Shown here: piece by piece, positions 51,365 through 60,050 of the stretch
How the letters are laid out: each line of letters starts with the position of its first letter
How positions within the stretch are numbered: position 1 is the first letter of the stretch
NCBI RefSeq assembly: GCF_001449115.1
Contig: NZ_LAIJ01000009.1
Coordinates: forward strand, 1,370,114 to 1,434,113
Length of the DNA: 64,000 bases
Direction of reading: 5' to 3'
Origin: Occallatibacter gabretensis
GTDB lineage: Bacteria; Acidobacteriota; Terriglobia; Terriglobales; Acidobacteriaceae
Program-made: the position numbers and the translations under genes
The notes under the pieces: model-generated
What the model was told of the DNA's origin: nothing
Databases searched by the model: none
Seen by the model: only the letters and a program-made list of their open reading frames with translations

Positions 51365-52996
51365 ATGAAGAAGCGCTGGCTGATGATTACAGCGGGAGCA
51401 ATTGCCGCGGTACTGCTGGCGCTGGTGGCGCTGCCCTTTTTGATCGATGTGAATCGTTTCCGCCCGGAGCTTGAGGCGAAGGCAAGCGAGGCCCTGGGGC
51501 GCGAAGTGAAACTGGGCAACCTGCGGCTGTCGATCCTTGCCGGCAGGGTTATCGCCGACAACATCGCGATTGCCGACGATCCGGCGTTCAGTCAATCCGC
51601 TTTTCTTCAAGCTAAATCTGTCGAGATTGGCGTGGAGCTGAAGCCTCTGATCGTTTCCCGGCAGTTGAACGTTACCGAAATCATCATCGATCAGCCGCAG
51701 ATCTCCATCCTTAAGGCGTCGGATGGCACTTATAACTTCTCATCGCTCGGGGGCGCTTCTCATACGAGTCAAGCCGTGCAACTCCACAACGATGCCCGGC
51801 TCTCAGTGGCCCGGCTCAGAGTCAATCATGGAAAGCTAACTGTGGCGGGTGTCGGATCGCAGCGAGGGGTCCAGGTCTATGACGATTTCAACATCTCTGT
51901 GACAGACTTTTCCGCAACTTCGCAGTTTCACTTCGAGCTCACCAGCAAGCTGCCCGGCGGCGGCGACGCCAGGCTTTCCGGCAAGGCTGGACCTATCCGC
52001 TCTGCAAATGTTGCGGCAACTCCGTTGGACGCCTCCGTGGCTATACACGACCTGGATCTTTCCGGGTACGGATTGATTGACCCCGCGAGCGGCATCTCGG
52101 GGCAGATGAGCCTGGATGGGAACTTGTCCTCGGATGGAACTACGGCAATCGTAAGTGGCGCAGTTACCGGGACGTCGATGACCTTTGCGCCCAAGGGCAA
52201 ACCTTCGCCGAAAGTGATCGCCATTCAAAGCAGGGCGGAGGTGGATCTGAGCACTCAACTGGTCAAGATTACGCAGTCCGATATAGCTGTCGGCAATGCG
52301 AAGTTCGAGATGACCGGGACGATCGAGAGTAAACCTGATGGGCCGGTGGCGAATCTCCGATTGACTGGCAAGAGTGTTCCGATAGACGATCTTCAGGCGG
52401 TGCTGCCTTCCGCTGCTGTTCGCCTGCCGCTGGGCTCTCATCTGCAGGGTGGTACGCTGTCCGTCGATTTCACGATTACCGGGCCGCTGGCCTCCGCAGT
52501 CGCCGCGGGGCATGTGCTGGTGATCGATACAAAGCTGGTTGGCTACAACCTGGGTGAACAGCTGGGCTCGACAGCGGCGTTTGCGGGGAAGGCCATCTCG
52601 AAACCGGATACTTCCATTCGTCGGATGTCCTGTGACTCCAAGGCGACGCGGGCAGGCTCGACATCGACGAACATCGAGTCCGACATTCCCGACGTTGCTT
52701 ATTCAACCGGCTCGGGAACCGTAAGCCCGGATGGCGCGCTCCACTATGTCATACAAAGCTACCCTTCGAGCGGCGTGGCTGGTGGACTGACGAAGATGGC
52801 CTCAGTTGGCAGCGGACAGGGTTATATTCCGGTGACCATAGTAGGCACGGTGGAGAAGCCGATCTATGTGGTGGACACGAAGGCTGCTGCGCATATCCTG
52901 GTCAAGCAGACGGCAAAAGGGGTTGTCTCCGCAACCGGGAATGCGATCAGCGGGCTCTTCAAAAAGAAGAAGAAAGATGACGACAAGCCGAAGTAG
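51365..52996 (+). CDS. AsmA-family protein
   Basis: 543 residues from ATG 51365, six bases after GAGG; the frame from 51245 overlaps nothing useful and is rejected. One N-terminal membrane helix (LMITAGAIAAVLLALVALPF) is followed by the AsmA N-domain (RFRPELEAKASEALGREVKL, GNLRLSILAGRVIADNIAIA) and a long beta-rich part with repeated motifs. The C-terminus ends in a lysine-rich tail (FKKKKKDDDKPK). AsmA-like proteins are thought to carry phospholipids from the inner to the outer membrane. Its own role is not defined. Confidence 0.85.
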   Translation: MKKRWLMITAGAIAAVLLALVALPFLIDVNRFRPELEAKASEALGREVKLGNLRLSILAGRVIADNIAIADDPAFSQSAFLQAKSVEIGVELKPLIVSRQLNVTEIIIDQPQISILKASDGTYNFSSLGGASHTSQAVQLHNDARLSVARLRVNHGKLTVAGVGSQRGVQVYDDFNISVTDFSATSQFHFELTSKLPGGGDARLSGKAGPIRSANVAATPLDASVAIHDLDLSGYGLIDPASGISGQMSLDGNLSSDGTTAIVSGAVTGTSMTFAPKGKPSPKVIAIQSRAEVDLSTQLVKITQSDIAVGNAKFEMTGTIESKPDGPVANLRLTGKSVPIDDLQAVLPSAAVRLPLGSHLQGGTLSVDFTITGPLASAVAAGHVLVIDTKLVGYNLGEQLGSTAAFAGKAISKPDTSIRRMSCDSKATRAGSTSTNIESDIPDVAYSTGSGTVSPDGALHYVIQSYPSSGVAGGLTKMASVGSGQGYIPVTIVGTVEKPIYVVDTKAAAHILVKQTAKGVVSATGNAISGLFKKKKKDDDKPK

Positions 52997-53054
52997 CCGG
53001 AGCGGTATGCTGCTGAGGCGGTCTTGCGGTTCTTACGCGGTCTTCGGATTTTCT

Positions 53055-53831
53055 ATGCGCCATGTCGTCCTAATTTGCCTCTTCATCGTTTCCTCGCTTC
53101 TAGCTTACGCACAATCTTCCAGGCCGCCGATCGACGTTTATGACGGCTTTGAAGGACCTGTTCTGAGCGACCTCTGGGCTACAGAAAGCCTCGTCCCGAG
53201 TTCCGTCAGCATAGAATCGAGCATTGTTCGTGCAGGGCACAGCGCCCTTCGTATCGATCTGCACCCAAATGACGTGTTCTGGCGTGGCGTTGGCGGCGAT
53301 GCCGATAGCGAACGAGATGAACTTCGGGAAGCGCGGCCTCTGACAACCCGCGAAAACAGGCTGTATGAGTTTTCGTGGAGCATGTATCTTCCAAAGGACT
53401 TCCCAATCGTTCCTGTCCGGCTTGTAGTCGCGCAATGGTTGGAGTATTGTCCCCATCCCGACTTGCCCTGCTTCAACAACAGCCCTGTTCTTGCCGTGCG
53501 CTACATCAATGGAGTGCTCCGCATTACGCAGGATCTCAATCATCGCTTCATCGTTCTGTATGAGAAGAAGCGCGACCTTCGTGGGAAGTGGCTCGATCTG
53601 CGCTTCCAGGTGCGCCTTACTCCAGCGACAAACGGCATTGTGCGGACATGGCTGGATGGCAAGCAGGTCGTGGATTACAGCGGCATAACTGCCAATACTT
53701 CAGGTGATGCAACTGGTTATCCCGTACCCGGCTATTTTCCTTTCAAAATGGGACTCTACCGGAACGTGATGCCGCAGCCGATGACGATCTATCTTGATGA
53801 ATATCGCAAGCGCGAGATTCCCGATAACTAG
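53055..53831 (+). CDS. Secreted polysaccharide (heparin) lyase I-like protein
   Basis: 258 residues from ATG 53055. Signal peptide (VVLICLFIVSSLLAYAQ), then a jelly-roll fold: IDVYDGFEGPVLSDLWATES, RAGHSALRIDLHPNDVFW, ENRLYEFSWSMYLPKDFPI, WLDLRFQVRLTPATNGIVRT and NVMPQPMTIYLDEYRKR. This matches the polysaccharide-lyase/heparin lyase I-like family, which binds or cleaves acidic glycans. Catalytic residues cannot be assigned. Its stop overlaps the stop of the convergent FAD-linked gene by four bases. Confidence 0.8.
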   Translation: MRHVVLICLFIVSSLLAYAQSSRPPIDVYDGFEGPVLSDLWATESLVPSSVSIESSIVRAGHSALRIDLHPNDVFWRGVGGDADSERDELREARPLTTRENRLYEFSWSMYLPKDFPIVPVRLVVAQWLEYCPHPDLPCFNNSPVLAVRYINGVLRITQDLNHRFIVLYEKKRDLRGKWLDLRFQVRLTPATNGIVRTWLDGKQVVDYSGITANTSGDATGYPVPGYFPFKMGLYRNVMPQPMTIYLDEYRKREIPDN

Positions 53832-56749
53832 CGTTCTGGTGTGGCCAGTGCTTCGGCGAAGTGTATTGCTTCGCGGTGGCTGAGTTGTGCGATCTGTTCG
53901 CGGCAACTGAATCCGTCGGCTACGATGATCGTTTCTTGAGCGGCGGAGTTGATGGGGCCGAGCAGGCCCAGGTTTGCGATGGTTTTTGAGACTTCGTACT
54001 TTTCTGCTTCAAAGCCGAAAGGGCCGGCCATGCCGCAGCAGGTGGTTTCGATGGGCTCGACGGTAGCGCCAGCGGCGCGGAGCAGGGCGATTTCGCTTTT
54101 TGGCCCGCCGAAGACGGCCTTGTGATGGCAGTGGCCGTGGATGAGCACGCGCTTGCCGGTGAGGCGGCCAGCTACGGACTCGGGGGCTTTGGCTGCGAGC
54201 CAGTCGGCGAGGAGCCAGACATTTTCTCTTAGCCTTGCTGCGCGCGGATCGTTGGGTAATAACTCAGGCAGTTCATCCTTGAAGACGCTGGCGCAGCTTG
54301 GCTCAAGGAAGATGAAGGGCAGGTTTGAGTCGATTTCGGGAGATAGCCGGGTGAGTACGTCTGACAGATAATTCTTTGCCGCATCGAGCAGGCCGAAGTC
54401 GTAGAGCGGGCGTCCGCAGCAGATATGACCGCGTGGCGTTTGCAGATGGAAGCCTGCATCCGACAGAAGCGATTCAGCGGAAGCGAGTGTTTGGGGATGG
54501 TAGTAGTTGTTCCAGGTGTCAGGCCATAGGAGCACGGGTGACTGCGCGGTGCGCGCATCACGTTTGCGTGAGCTTATGTAGGGCTTTGCGGCGAGCTTTG
54601 GTAGCTCGCGCTCTTTTGCGATGCCGACGATGCGCTTGATGAGTGGGCTGGTGAGTGGTCCGTTCAGAATTGCATTTGTGAGGCCGGGCGTGATCGATCC
54701 CCACTTTGCGAGCTTGTCTGCGAAGCCGAAGACGTAATGGCGAAGCGGGTGGGGCTTGCCCTTGTAGCGCTGGGCCAGGAACTCGGATTTGTATTGCGCC
54801 ATATCCACTTGCACGGGGCACTCGGTCTTGCAGGCTTTGCAGCTTAGGCAGAGGTCGAGTGCTTCATGCACGGCGTGGCTCTGAAAGCCTTCAGAACGCA
54901 GGTCACCGGAGAGCATCTCCCAGAGCAGGCGGGCGCGGCCGCGGGTGGAGTGCTGTTCGTCGCCGGTGGCGCGGTAGCTGGGACACATGACGCCGCCTTC
55001 GGTTTTGCGGCATGCGCCTACGCCGACGCAGCGCTCGGTGGCGTGTTCGAGTGAGCCGCCATCGCGTGAGAAGGCGAAGTGGGTTGTGAGTGCGATGTGG
55101 GGCTGCGAGGGACTGTGGCGGAGATTCTCTGCAGGATCGTAGACGCGAACGGCGTCGATGAGCTTGCCGGGATTCATGCGGTTGGCCGGGTCCCAGAGCA
55201 TCTTGAACTCGCGGAGGCCCTCCATCAACTCGGGGCCGAACATCTTGGGGAGCAGAGCCGCGCGTGCCTGGCCGTCGCCGTGTTCGCCGCTGATGGAACC
55301 GCCGAAGCTGAGGACGAGATCGGTGGCGCGGTCGAGGAATTCTCTAAAATCCCGGATGCCTTTTTCGCTGCGGAAGTCGAAGTTGATCCGAAGGTGGACG
55401 CAGCCCTGGCCGAAGTGGCCGTAGAGGGCACTCCGGTACCCGTACTCGGCCATGAGGGTGGTGAGTTTGCGGAGGTATGCGCCGAGGTGCTCGGGTGGGA
55501 TGCCGGCATCTTCCCAGCCTTCCCAACCTTCGGGTTCGCCGGGGACGAAGACAGTGGCTCCGAGGGCGGACTCGCGGACGGACCAGACGCGCTTCGCTTC
55601 ATCGGCGGCATAGATTCGAGCAGAAGGTACTACGGGCCAGTCCTGAGCGGCTTTGACCAGCGCTTCGGCTTTGGATTGCGCTTCTTCGGGAGTCCATGCG
55701 CCCATCTCTACGAGTAAGAAGCCGCCGCCTTTGGGCAACAGGCCGAGGTTTTCTACGGCGAGATTTTTGCGCTGCATGAAGCTGAGGAGCAGGTCGTCCA
55801 TGCCCTCGAGGCCGATGGGTGAGTGTTCGAGCGCTTGCGGTACGGCGTCCGCGGCGAGGAAGGCGTCGGGGAAGCCGAGTGCGGTGAGCACGCGGTACGG
55901 CGGGCTGGCTACGAGGTTGAGCGTGGCGGAGACGATGGTGGCGCAGGTGCCTTCCGAACCGATGAGTGCGCGGGCTACGTGGAAGCCGTTTTCCGGCAGC
56001 AGCTCGTCGAGGTTGTAGCCGGAGACGCGGCGCGGGATGCGCGGGAATTTTTCGCGGATCAGCGGGGCGTAGCGATCGCGGATGCGGGCGAGACCAGCAT
56101 AGATTTTGCCTTCACGGCCACTGGCTTTGATCTTTGCGGCTAGTTCTTCGTCGCTTGTTTTGCCGACGGACATACGGGTGCCGTCGTAGAGGACGATGTC
56201 GAGGCGCTCGACGTTGTCTACGGTTTTGCCGCCGAGCAGGCCGTGGACTCCGCAACTGTTATTGCCCATCATGCCGCCGAGGGTGCAGCGCGAGTGCGTG
56301 GCAGGGTCGGGTGCGTAGGTGAGATGGTGCTCTTCGGCGGCTTCGCGGAGGCGGTCGAGGACGATGCCGGGCTGGACTACGGCCAGCTTTGCTGCCGGGT
56401 CAATGGAGGCCAGGCGGTTCATGTGCTTCGAGTAATCGAAGACTACGGCGACGTTGGTGCATTGGCCGGCGAGGCTGGTTCCACCGCCGCGGGCGAGGAC
56501 GGCAGCGCCGACGGAGCGGCAGGCTGCGAGCGCGGCTTCGACGTCGTCGTCGTCGCGGGGCAGGATGACGCCGACGGGAAGCTGGCGGTAGTTCGAGGCA
56601 TCGGCTGCGTAGAGGGCGCGGGAGCCCATGTCGAATTTGACTTCACCACGGACGACTGCTTTGAGCTGGGACTCAAGCTCACGGTGGGCGTCGAAGCGCT
56701 CGTGGTCGAGAGGTGGCTGGTTGAAGATCGCAAAGGGCGAAGTGGTCAC
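53828..56749 (-). CDS. FAD-linked oxidase fused to Fe-S/CCG domain (D-2-hydroxyacid or lactate dehydrogenase type)
   Basis: 973 residues from GTG 56749. Order: FAD-binding PCMH domain (VLARGGGTSLAGQCTNVAVV near 90), FAD-oxidase C domain ending about 510 (GDGQARAALLPKMFG), then two 4Fe-4S clusters (CVGVGACRKTEGGVMCPSY and CLSCKACKTECPVQVDM, about 570-660), and two cysteine-rich CCG domains (HICCGRPLYDFG; CHHKAVFGG; TCCGMAGPFG). This joins GlcD- and GlcF-like parts in one chain, as in D-lactate or D-2-hydroxyglutarate dehydrogenases that pass electrons to quinone. Exact substrate unknown. Single gene. Confidence 0.92.
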   Translation of the reverse strand: MTTSPFAIFNQPPLDHERFDAHRELESQLKAVVRGEVKFDMGSRALYAADASNYRQLPVGVILPRDDDDVEAALAACRSVGAAVLARGGGTSLAGQCTNVAVVFDYSKHMNRLASIDPAAKLAVVQPGIVLDRLREAAEEHHLTYAPDPATHSRCTLGGMMGNNSCGVHGLLGGKTVDNVERLDIVLYDGTRMSVGKTSDEELAAKIKASGREGKIYAGLARIRDRYAPLIREKFPRIPRRVSGYNLDELLPENGFHVARALIGSEGTCATIVSATLNLVASPPYRVLTALGFPDAFLAADAVPQALEHSPIGLEGMDDLLLSFMQRKNLAVENLGLLPKGGGFLLVEMGAWTPEEAQSKAEALVKAAQDWPVVPSARIYAADEAKRVWSVRESALGATVFVPGEPEGWEGWEDAGIPPEHLGAYLRKLTTLMAEYGYRSALYGHFGQGCVHLRINFDFRSEKGIRDFREFLDRATDLVLSFGGSISGEHGDGQARAALLPKMFGPELMEGLREFKMLWDPANRMNPGKLIDAVRVYDPAENLRHSPSQPHIALTTHFAFSRDGGSLEHATERCVGVGACRKTEGGVMCPSYRATGDEQHSTRGRARLLWEMLSGDLRSEGFQSHAVHEALDLCLSCKACKTECPVQVDMAQYKSEFLAQRYKGKPHPLRHYVFGFADKLAKWGSITPGLTNAILNGPLTSPLIKRIVGIAKERELPKLAAKPYISSRKRDARTAQSPVLLWPDTWNNYYHPQTLASAESLLSDAGFHLQTPRGHICCGRPLYDFGLLDAAKNYLSDVLTRLSPEIDSNLPFIFLEPSCASVFKDELPELLPNDPRAARLRENVWLLADWLAAKAPESVAGRLTGKRVLIHGHCHHKAVFGGPKSEIALLRAAGATVEPIETTCCGMAGPFGFEAEKYEVSKTIANLGLLGPINSAAQETIIVADGFSCREQIAQLSHREAIHFAEALATPER

Positions 56750-56794
56750 GCAGACAGGTTACAGGTTATGGATGAGAGTCGACAGTGATTTTGA

Positions 56795-56873
56795 TTTCAC
56801 TGTGGCAGTGAAATGGGATGGGGGAGGGGTGGTGGTGGCTGATTCAGCCTGCTTTTTCACTGTCGCAGTGAAA
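56795..56873. repeat. Two 19-base palindromes exactly 60 bases apart
   Basis: TTTCACTGTGGCAGTGAAA (56795-56813) and TTTCACTGTCGCAGTGAAA (56855-56873) differ by one base in the loop and form eight-base stems. They flank a G-rich stretch, just upstream of the FAD-linked gene start. They may be operators of that gene or part of the nearby repeats. Confidence 0.6.
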
Positions 56874-57059
56874 AGAGGGGGTGGGGTCCTGGTAGCCTTT
56901 GGCGCGGAAGATTCCGGGATGCCTCCTCTGTTCGTAGCGGACGAGTTCTTCCGACATTTCAGCGAAGTTGTACTCGCCGGAGTTTTGGACAATGTGGCGG
57001 AGGTGGGGGGAGTGAAGTGCTAATCCTACCTTTCGCGAAGAACGTGAAGGATGGGGCAC
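56844..57059 (-). CDS. Possible small gene or gene remnant
   Basis: A 71-residue minus-strand frame contains a well-formed stretch, HLRHIVQNSGEYNFAEMSEE and LVRYEQRRHPGIFRAKG, unlike the low-complexity frames around it. It ends in the palindrome region and its start lies within a REP-like hairpin. It may be the tail of a lost gene. No family recognised. Confidence 0.25.
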   Translation of the reverse strand: MPHPSRSSRKVGLALHSPHLRHIVQNSGEYNFAEMSEELVRYEQRRHPGIFRAKGYQDPTPSFHCDSEKAG

Positions 57060-57061
57060 CC
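57018..57061 (+). repeat. REP-like hairpin repeat, type 1, copy 2
   Basis: GTGCTAATCCT, inner arms CCTTTCGC and GTGAAGG around AAGAAC, then ATGGGGCACCC. A partial copy with AAGGATGGGGCACTC follows near 57200. Part of the 1-kb gene-free stretch 56750-57788, which consists mostly of such repeats. Confidence 0.5.
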
Positions 57062-57104
57062 TTTGTGGTGGTCCTACGGGCGAAAAACAACGGCAAGTGC
57101 AACC

Positions 57105-57150
57105 GCAGGTCCTTCACTTCGCCTTAAGAAGACGGCTTCGTTCAGGATGA
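57105..57150 (+). repeat. REP-like repeat, type 2, copy 1
   Basis: It starts GCAGGTCCTTCACTTCGCC and ends CTTCGTTCAGGATGA, the ends shared by copies at 57403, 57691, 59777 and 59954. Confidence 0.55.
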
Positions 57151-57402
57151 GGGGCGGTGGTGAGGAAGGTGAAGTGCCCTTGGCGAAGAGTGCGAAGGAT
57201 GGGGCACTCGGCGAGGGTGGAGCGCCGTTTTAGAGAGAATATTTCCGGACCTAAAGGCCGGATTTTTGAGCCAACTTATTACGGGGCCTGAAGGCCCTGA
57301 CTCCCTCCGGAAAGACAGCAGGTTTGGTTTTGTGGTTTCCCATGTCTCCCAAACCGGGAGACATGGGAAACCCAGGTGTTGTGGTGGGATGGCGAAAGCA
57401 AA

Positions 57403-57490
57403 AGCAGGTCTTTCACTCCTTCTCCACCCCAGCGACGAAGACCTGTCGCCGGGGACCCGGGCCTGAAAAACGGCTACGTTCAGGATGACA
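57403..57490 (+). repeat. REP-like repeat, type 2, copy 2
   Basis: It starts AGCAGGTCTTTCACTCC and ends CTACGTTCAGGATGACA, with GACCTGTCGCC-like inner pairing. Confidence 0.55.
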
Positions 57491-57596
57491 AATTTTTGGT
57501 GGATATATGAATCCTGCGGGGGCTAAAGCCCGGATGTTTTTGTGTCTTTTTCGGCACGACTAAAGTCGTGCCCTGTTACGAAGCTCAAGTTGGCGG

Positions 57597-57646
57597 GTGT
57601 GCTATCCCATCCATGGCGCAAAAAACGCGCCATGGATGGGGCACCC
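57597..57646 (+). repeat. REP-like hairpin repeat, type 1, copy 3
   Basis: GTGTGCTATCCCA, inner arms CCATGGCGC and GCGCCATGG around an A-rich loop, then ATGGGGCACCC. Nearly identical to the copy at 59869-59916. Confidence 0.7.
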
Positions 57647-57690
57647 AGCGTTGCGGTGGAACTCACAAGCAGCAACAGCAAGAACAACCG

Positions 57691-57756
57691 CAGATCCTTC
57701 GACTCACCACCCCAGACTGAAGAAAACGTCTGGGGTGGTGAGTCGAAGGATGACAC
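57691..57756 (+). repeat. REP-like repeat, type 2, copy 3
   Basis: CAGATCCTTCGACTCACC opens a long hairpin (GACTCACCACCCCAGA with TCTGGGGTGGTGAGTC) and the right end is GTCGAAGGATGACA. It lies about 30 bases from the amidase stop and could end that transcript. Confidence 0.65.
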
Positions 57757-57788
57757 TTGTTTGGCAGGGAGGTGGGGGAGCGTGGTGG

Positions 57789-59693
57789 TTAGTCGAGTTT
57801 GGGGTGGAGTTTGTGGAAGCCGGTGGCCTCCTGGTAGGCGTGGCCGAAGGCGGCTAGTTTTGCGTCCTGGTAGAGGCCGGCGAGGAAGGTGATGGAGACG
57901 GGGGTGTTGGGGCCGCCGATGTTGTCGTTTTCGCCCGAGTCTTCTTTGGGTGGGTGGGGTGCGTCGATGCCGCGGAGGCCGTTGGGGACGATGAGTGCCG
58001 GGTGGCCGGTGAGGTTGGTGGCTACGAGCTGCAGGCCGCTGGTGGGGGCGACGATGATGTCGACTTTTTCGAAGAGGGCCGATACCTGCTGGCAGGCCAG
58101 CGTGCGGGCTCGGGCGGCCTGGACGTATTCGACCGCGGGGTAAAAGCGGGCGATGCGGAAGGTGTTGGGCCAGTCGTCTGCGGATTGCTCGGTGAGGAGC
58201 TTGTCGCGGCCGGAGCGGGTGAGGTCATCGAAGGCGGCGGCGGCTTCGGCTTCGAGCATGGGCGTCATGGCGTTGTAGGGGAGATCGGGCAGCTCGACGG
58301 GGATGAGATTGATGCCCATGGAGCGAAGCTTGTCGAGTGTGGCGAGATCGTATTTGCGGTCGTAGTCGCGGCGGGCGCGGTTGACCGTCATGCTCGCGAT
58401 CATTTCTTCCCGCTTTTTCTTTTCTTCGGGGGTTTCGTTGGGCTTGGGTTCGTGTTGGGTCGGCGGCTTGGGTGGGTCGAAGGCGGATTTTATGTAGCCG
58501 ATGCGGAGGGTTTTCCAGTCGAGGTTGGGGTCCCAGAAATACGCCGCCGGATAGACGGAGGTGTCTTTGCCGTCGGGGCCGTGGATGGCGTCGAGGACCA
58601 GGGCGCAGTCTTCGGCTGAGCGGGTGATGGGGCCGAGCTTGTCCATGGTCCAGCTGAGGGCCATGGCTCCGGTGCGGGGAACGAGACCGAAGCTGGGTCG
58701 AAGGCCGGAGACGCCGCAGCGGGTGGAGGGGGATGCGATGGAGCCGAGAGTCTCTGAGCCGATGGCGAAGGCGACGCAGCCTGCTGAGACGGCGCTTGCT
58801 GAACCGGCAGAGGAGCCGCTGGAGCCTTGTTTGGGATTCCATGGATTGCGGGTCTGGCCGCCGAACCATTTGTCTCCCATGGCGAGCGCGCCGAGGGTGA
58901 ACTTGGCGATGAGGATGGCTCCGGCTGCGTCGAGGCGCTGGACTACTGTGGCGTCTTCATCGAAGGATTGATGCTCGAAGCCGCCTGCACCCCAGGTGGT
59001 GGGATAGCCTTTGACGGCGAGGAGGTCTTTTGCGCCCCAAGGAATGCCGTGGAGCGGGCCTCGGTATTTTCCGGCGGCGATTTCGGCGTCGGCCTGTGCG
59101 GCTTGTTTGAGGGCGCGGTCTTCGGTGAGTGTGACTACGAAGTGGAGTTTGGAGTCGTAGCGTTTTAGGCGGGTGAGGTACATCTTTGTGAGCTCGAGGG
59201 AGGTGATTTTGCGGGCCGCAACCAGCTTCGCCAGTTCATTCACGCTGGCGAAGGCCAGGTCTTCAATCTGAGATGGACGATCCGGAGCAGAAGGCGGTGT
59301 GAGGAGCCCACCTCCTAATTCAATACGGTCAAACTCCTTGCTGGAATCAGTCTTGGTCGACGGAACGGGCTTCGCTGCGGGCTGCGGATGAAAGACGAAT
59401 GCCGGTGCGACTGAGTTGGGGATGTTGAGCTTGCGGATGGCTTTCATCGACCCGTTTACGTTCACGAGCGAGTCGATCATCATCTGCTTCTGTTCGGCGG
59501 TGAAGGGGCCGATGCCGGCGAGGATGGCGGCCTGGTCGATCATCTCCGGGGTGATTTGCGGGGGCTTGGATTGGTCCGTTCCCGAGGCTTCCTGCGCTTG
59601 TATGGAGAGGGTGTAGAGGACGCCGGGAAACAGGGTGGACGAGACGCCTGCGAGGGTGGAGGCGGAGAGAAAGCGGCGGCGGTCGAAGGTCAC
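57789..59693 (-). CDS. Exported amidase (amidase-signature family)
   Basis: 634 residues from GTG 59693, five bases after GAGGA. A twin-arginine-like signal (DRRRFLSASTLAGVSSTLFP) indicates export of a folded enzyme. After a roughly 130-residue N-terminal part comes the amidase signature domain: HGIPWGAKDLLAVKGYPTT (catalytic Lys), QGSSGSSAGSASAVSAG (cis-Ser) and FAIGSETLGSIASPSTR (nucleophile Ser). An insertion rich in charged residues (PKPNETPEEKKKREEMIAS) lies near residue 415. It hydrolyses a carboxamide; substrate unknown. REP-like repeats lie on both sides. Confidence 0.9.
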   Translation of the reverse strand: MTFDRRRFLSASTLAGVSSTLFPGVLYTLSIQAQEASGTDQSKPPQITPEMIDQAAILAGIGPFTAEQKQMMIDSLVNVNGSMKAIRKLNIPNSVAPAFVFHPQPAAKPVPSTKTDSSKEFDRIELGGGLLTPPSAPDRPSQIEDLAFASVNELAKLVAARKITSLELTKMYLTRLKRYDSKLHFVVTLTEDRALKQAAQADAEIAAGKYRGPLHGIPWGAKDLLAVKGYPTTWGAGGFEHQSFDEDATVVQRLDAAGAILIAKFTLGALAMGDKWFGGQTRNPWNPKQGSSGSSAGSASAVSAGCVAFAIGSETLGSIASPSTRCGVSGLRPSFGLVPRTGAMALSWTMDKLGPITRSAEDCALVLDAIHGPDGKDTSVYPAAYFWDPNLDWKTLRIGYIKSAFDPPKPPTQHEPKPNETPEEKKKREEMIASMTVNRARRDYDRKYDLATLDKLRSMGINLIPVELPDLPYNAMTPMLEAEAAAAFDDLTRSGRDKLLTEQSADDWPNTFRIARFYPAVEYVQAARARTLACQQVSALFEKVDIIVAPTSGLQLVATNLTGHPALIVPNGLRGIDAPHPPKEDSGENDNIGGPNTPVSITFLAGLYQDAKLAAFGHAYQEATGFHKLHPKLD

Positions 59694-59776
59694 TGGGATC
59701 CTCTACGAATGGGGATGATGTCTTTTCGACACTATAGCGGAGTTTGTTCAGGTTACAGGTTGGAGAAAAGCAGAAG

Positions 59777-59843
59777 CGGGTCCTTCGACTCACCACCCCC
59801 CGAGCTGCAATACGCTCGGGGCCCCTTTCGCTCAGGATGACAC
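59777..59843 (+). repeat. REP-like repeat, type 2, copy 4
   Basis: GCGGGTCCTTCGACTCACC, inner hairpin CCCCGAGC with GCTCGGGG, and right end CGCTCAGGATGACA, upstream of the amidase start. Confidence 0.65.
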
Positions 59844-59868
59844 TTGGTTTTGTGGGGAGTGGGTGGGA

Positions 59869-59916
59869 GTGCTATCCCACCCATGGCGCAAAAAACGCGC
59901 CATGAATGGGGCACCC
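59869..59916 (+). repeat. REP-like hairpin repeat, type 1, copy 4
   Basis: GTGCTATCCCACCCATGGCG, A-rich loop, then CGCGCCATG and ATGGGGCACCC. One base differs from copy 3 in the right arm. The 357-base gap 59694-60050 is made mostly of this and two type 2 repeats. Confidence 0.7.
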
Positions 59917-59953
59917 GAGGGTTGTGGCGGAACTGGCGAAGAGCAAAAGCAAG

Positions 59954-60012
59954 GGCAGGTCCTTCGACTTCACAGGCCACGAAAGACGTGGCCTGCTTCG
60001 CTCAGGATGACA
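59954..60012 (+). repeat. REP-like repeat, type 2, copy 5
   Basis: GGCAGGTCCTTCGACTTCAC, inner stem CAGGCCACG with CGTGGCCTG, and right end TCGCTCAGGATGACA. Confidence 0.65.
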
Positions 60013-60050
60013 AACCATACCTATCATTCAGATGACGGGCGTTGATGGGG

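Noticed and set aside
55079..55717. 212-codon acidic plus-strand frame opposite the FAD-linked gene
   Set aside because: Shadow of the FAD-oxidase C domain coding strand.
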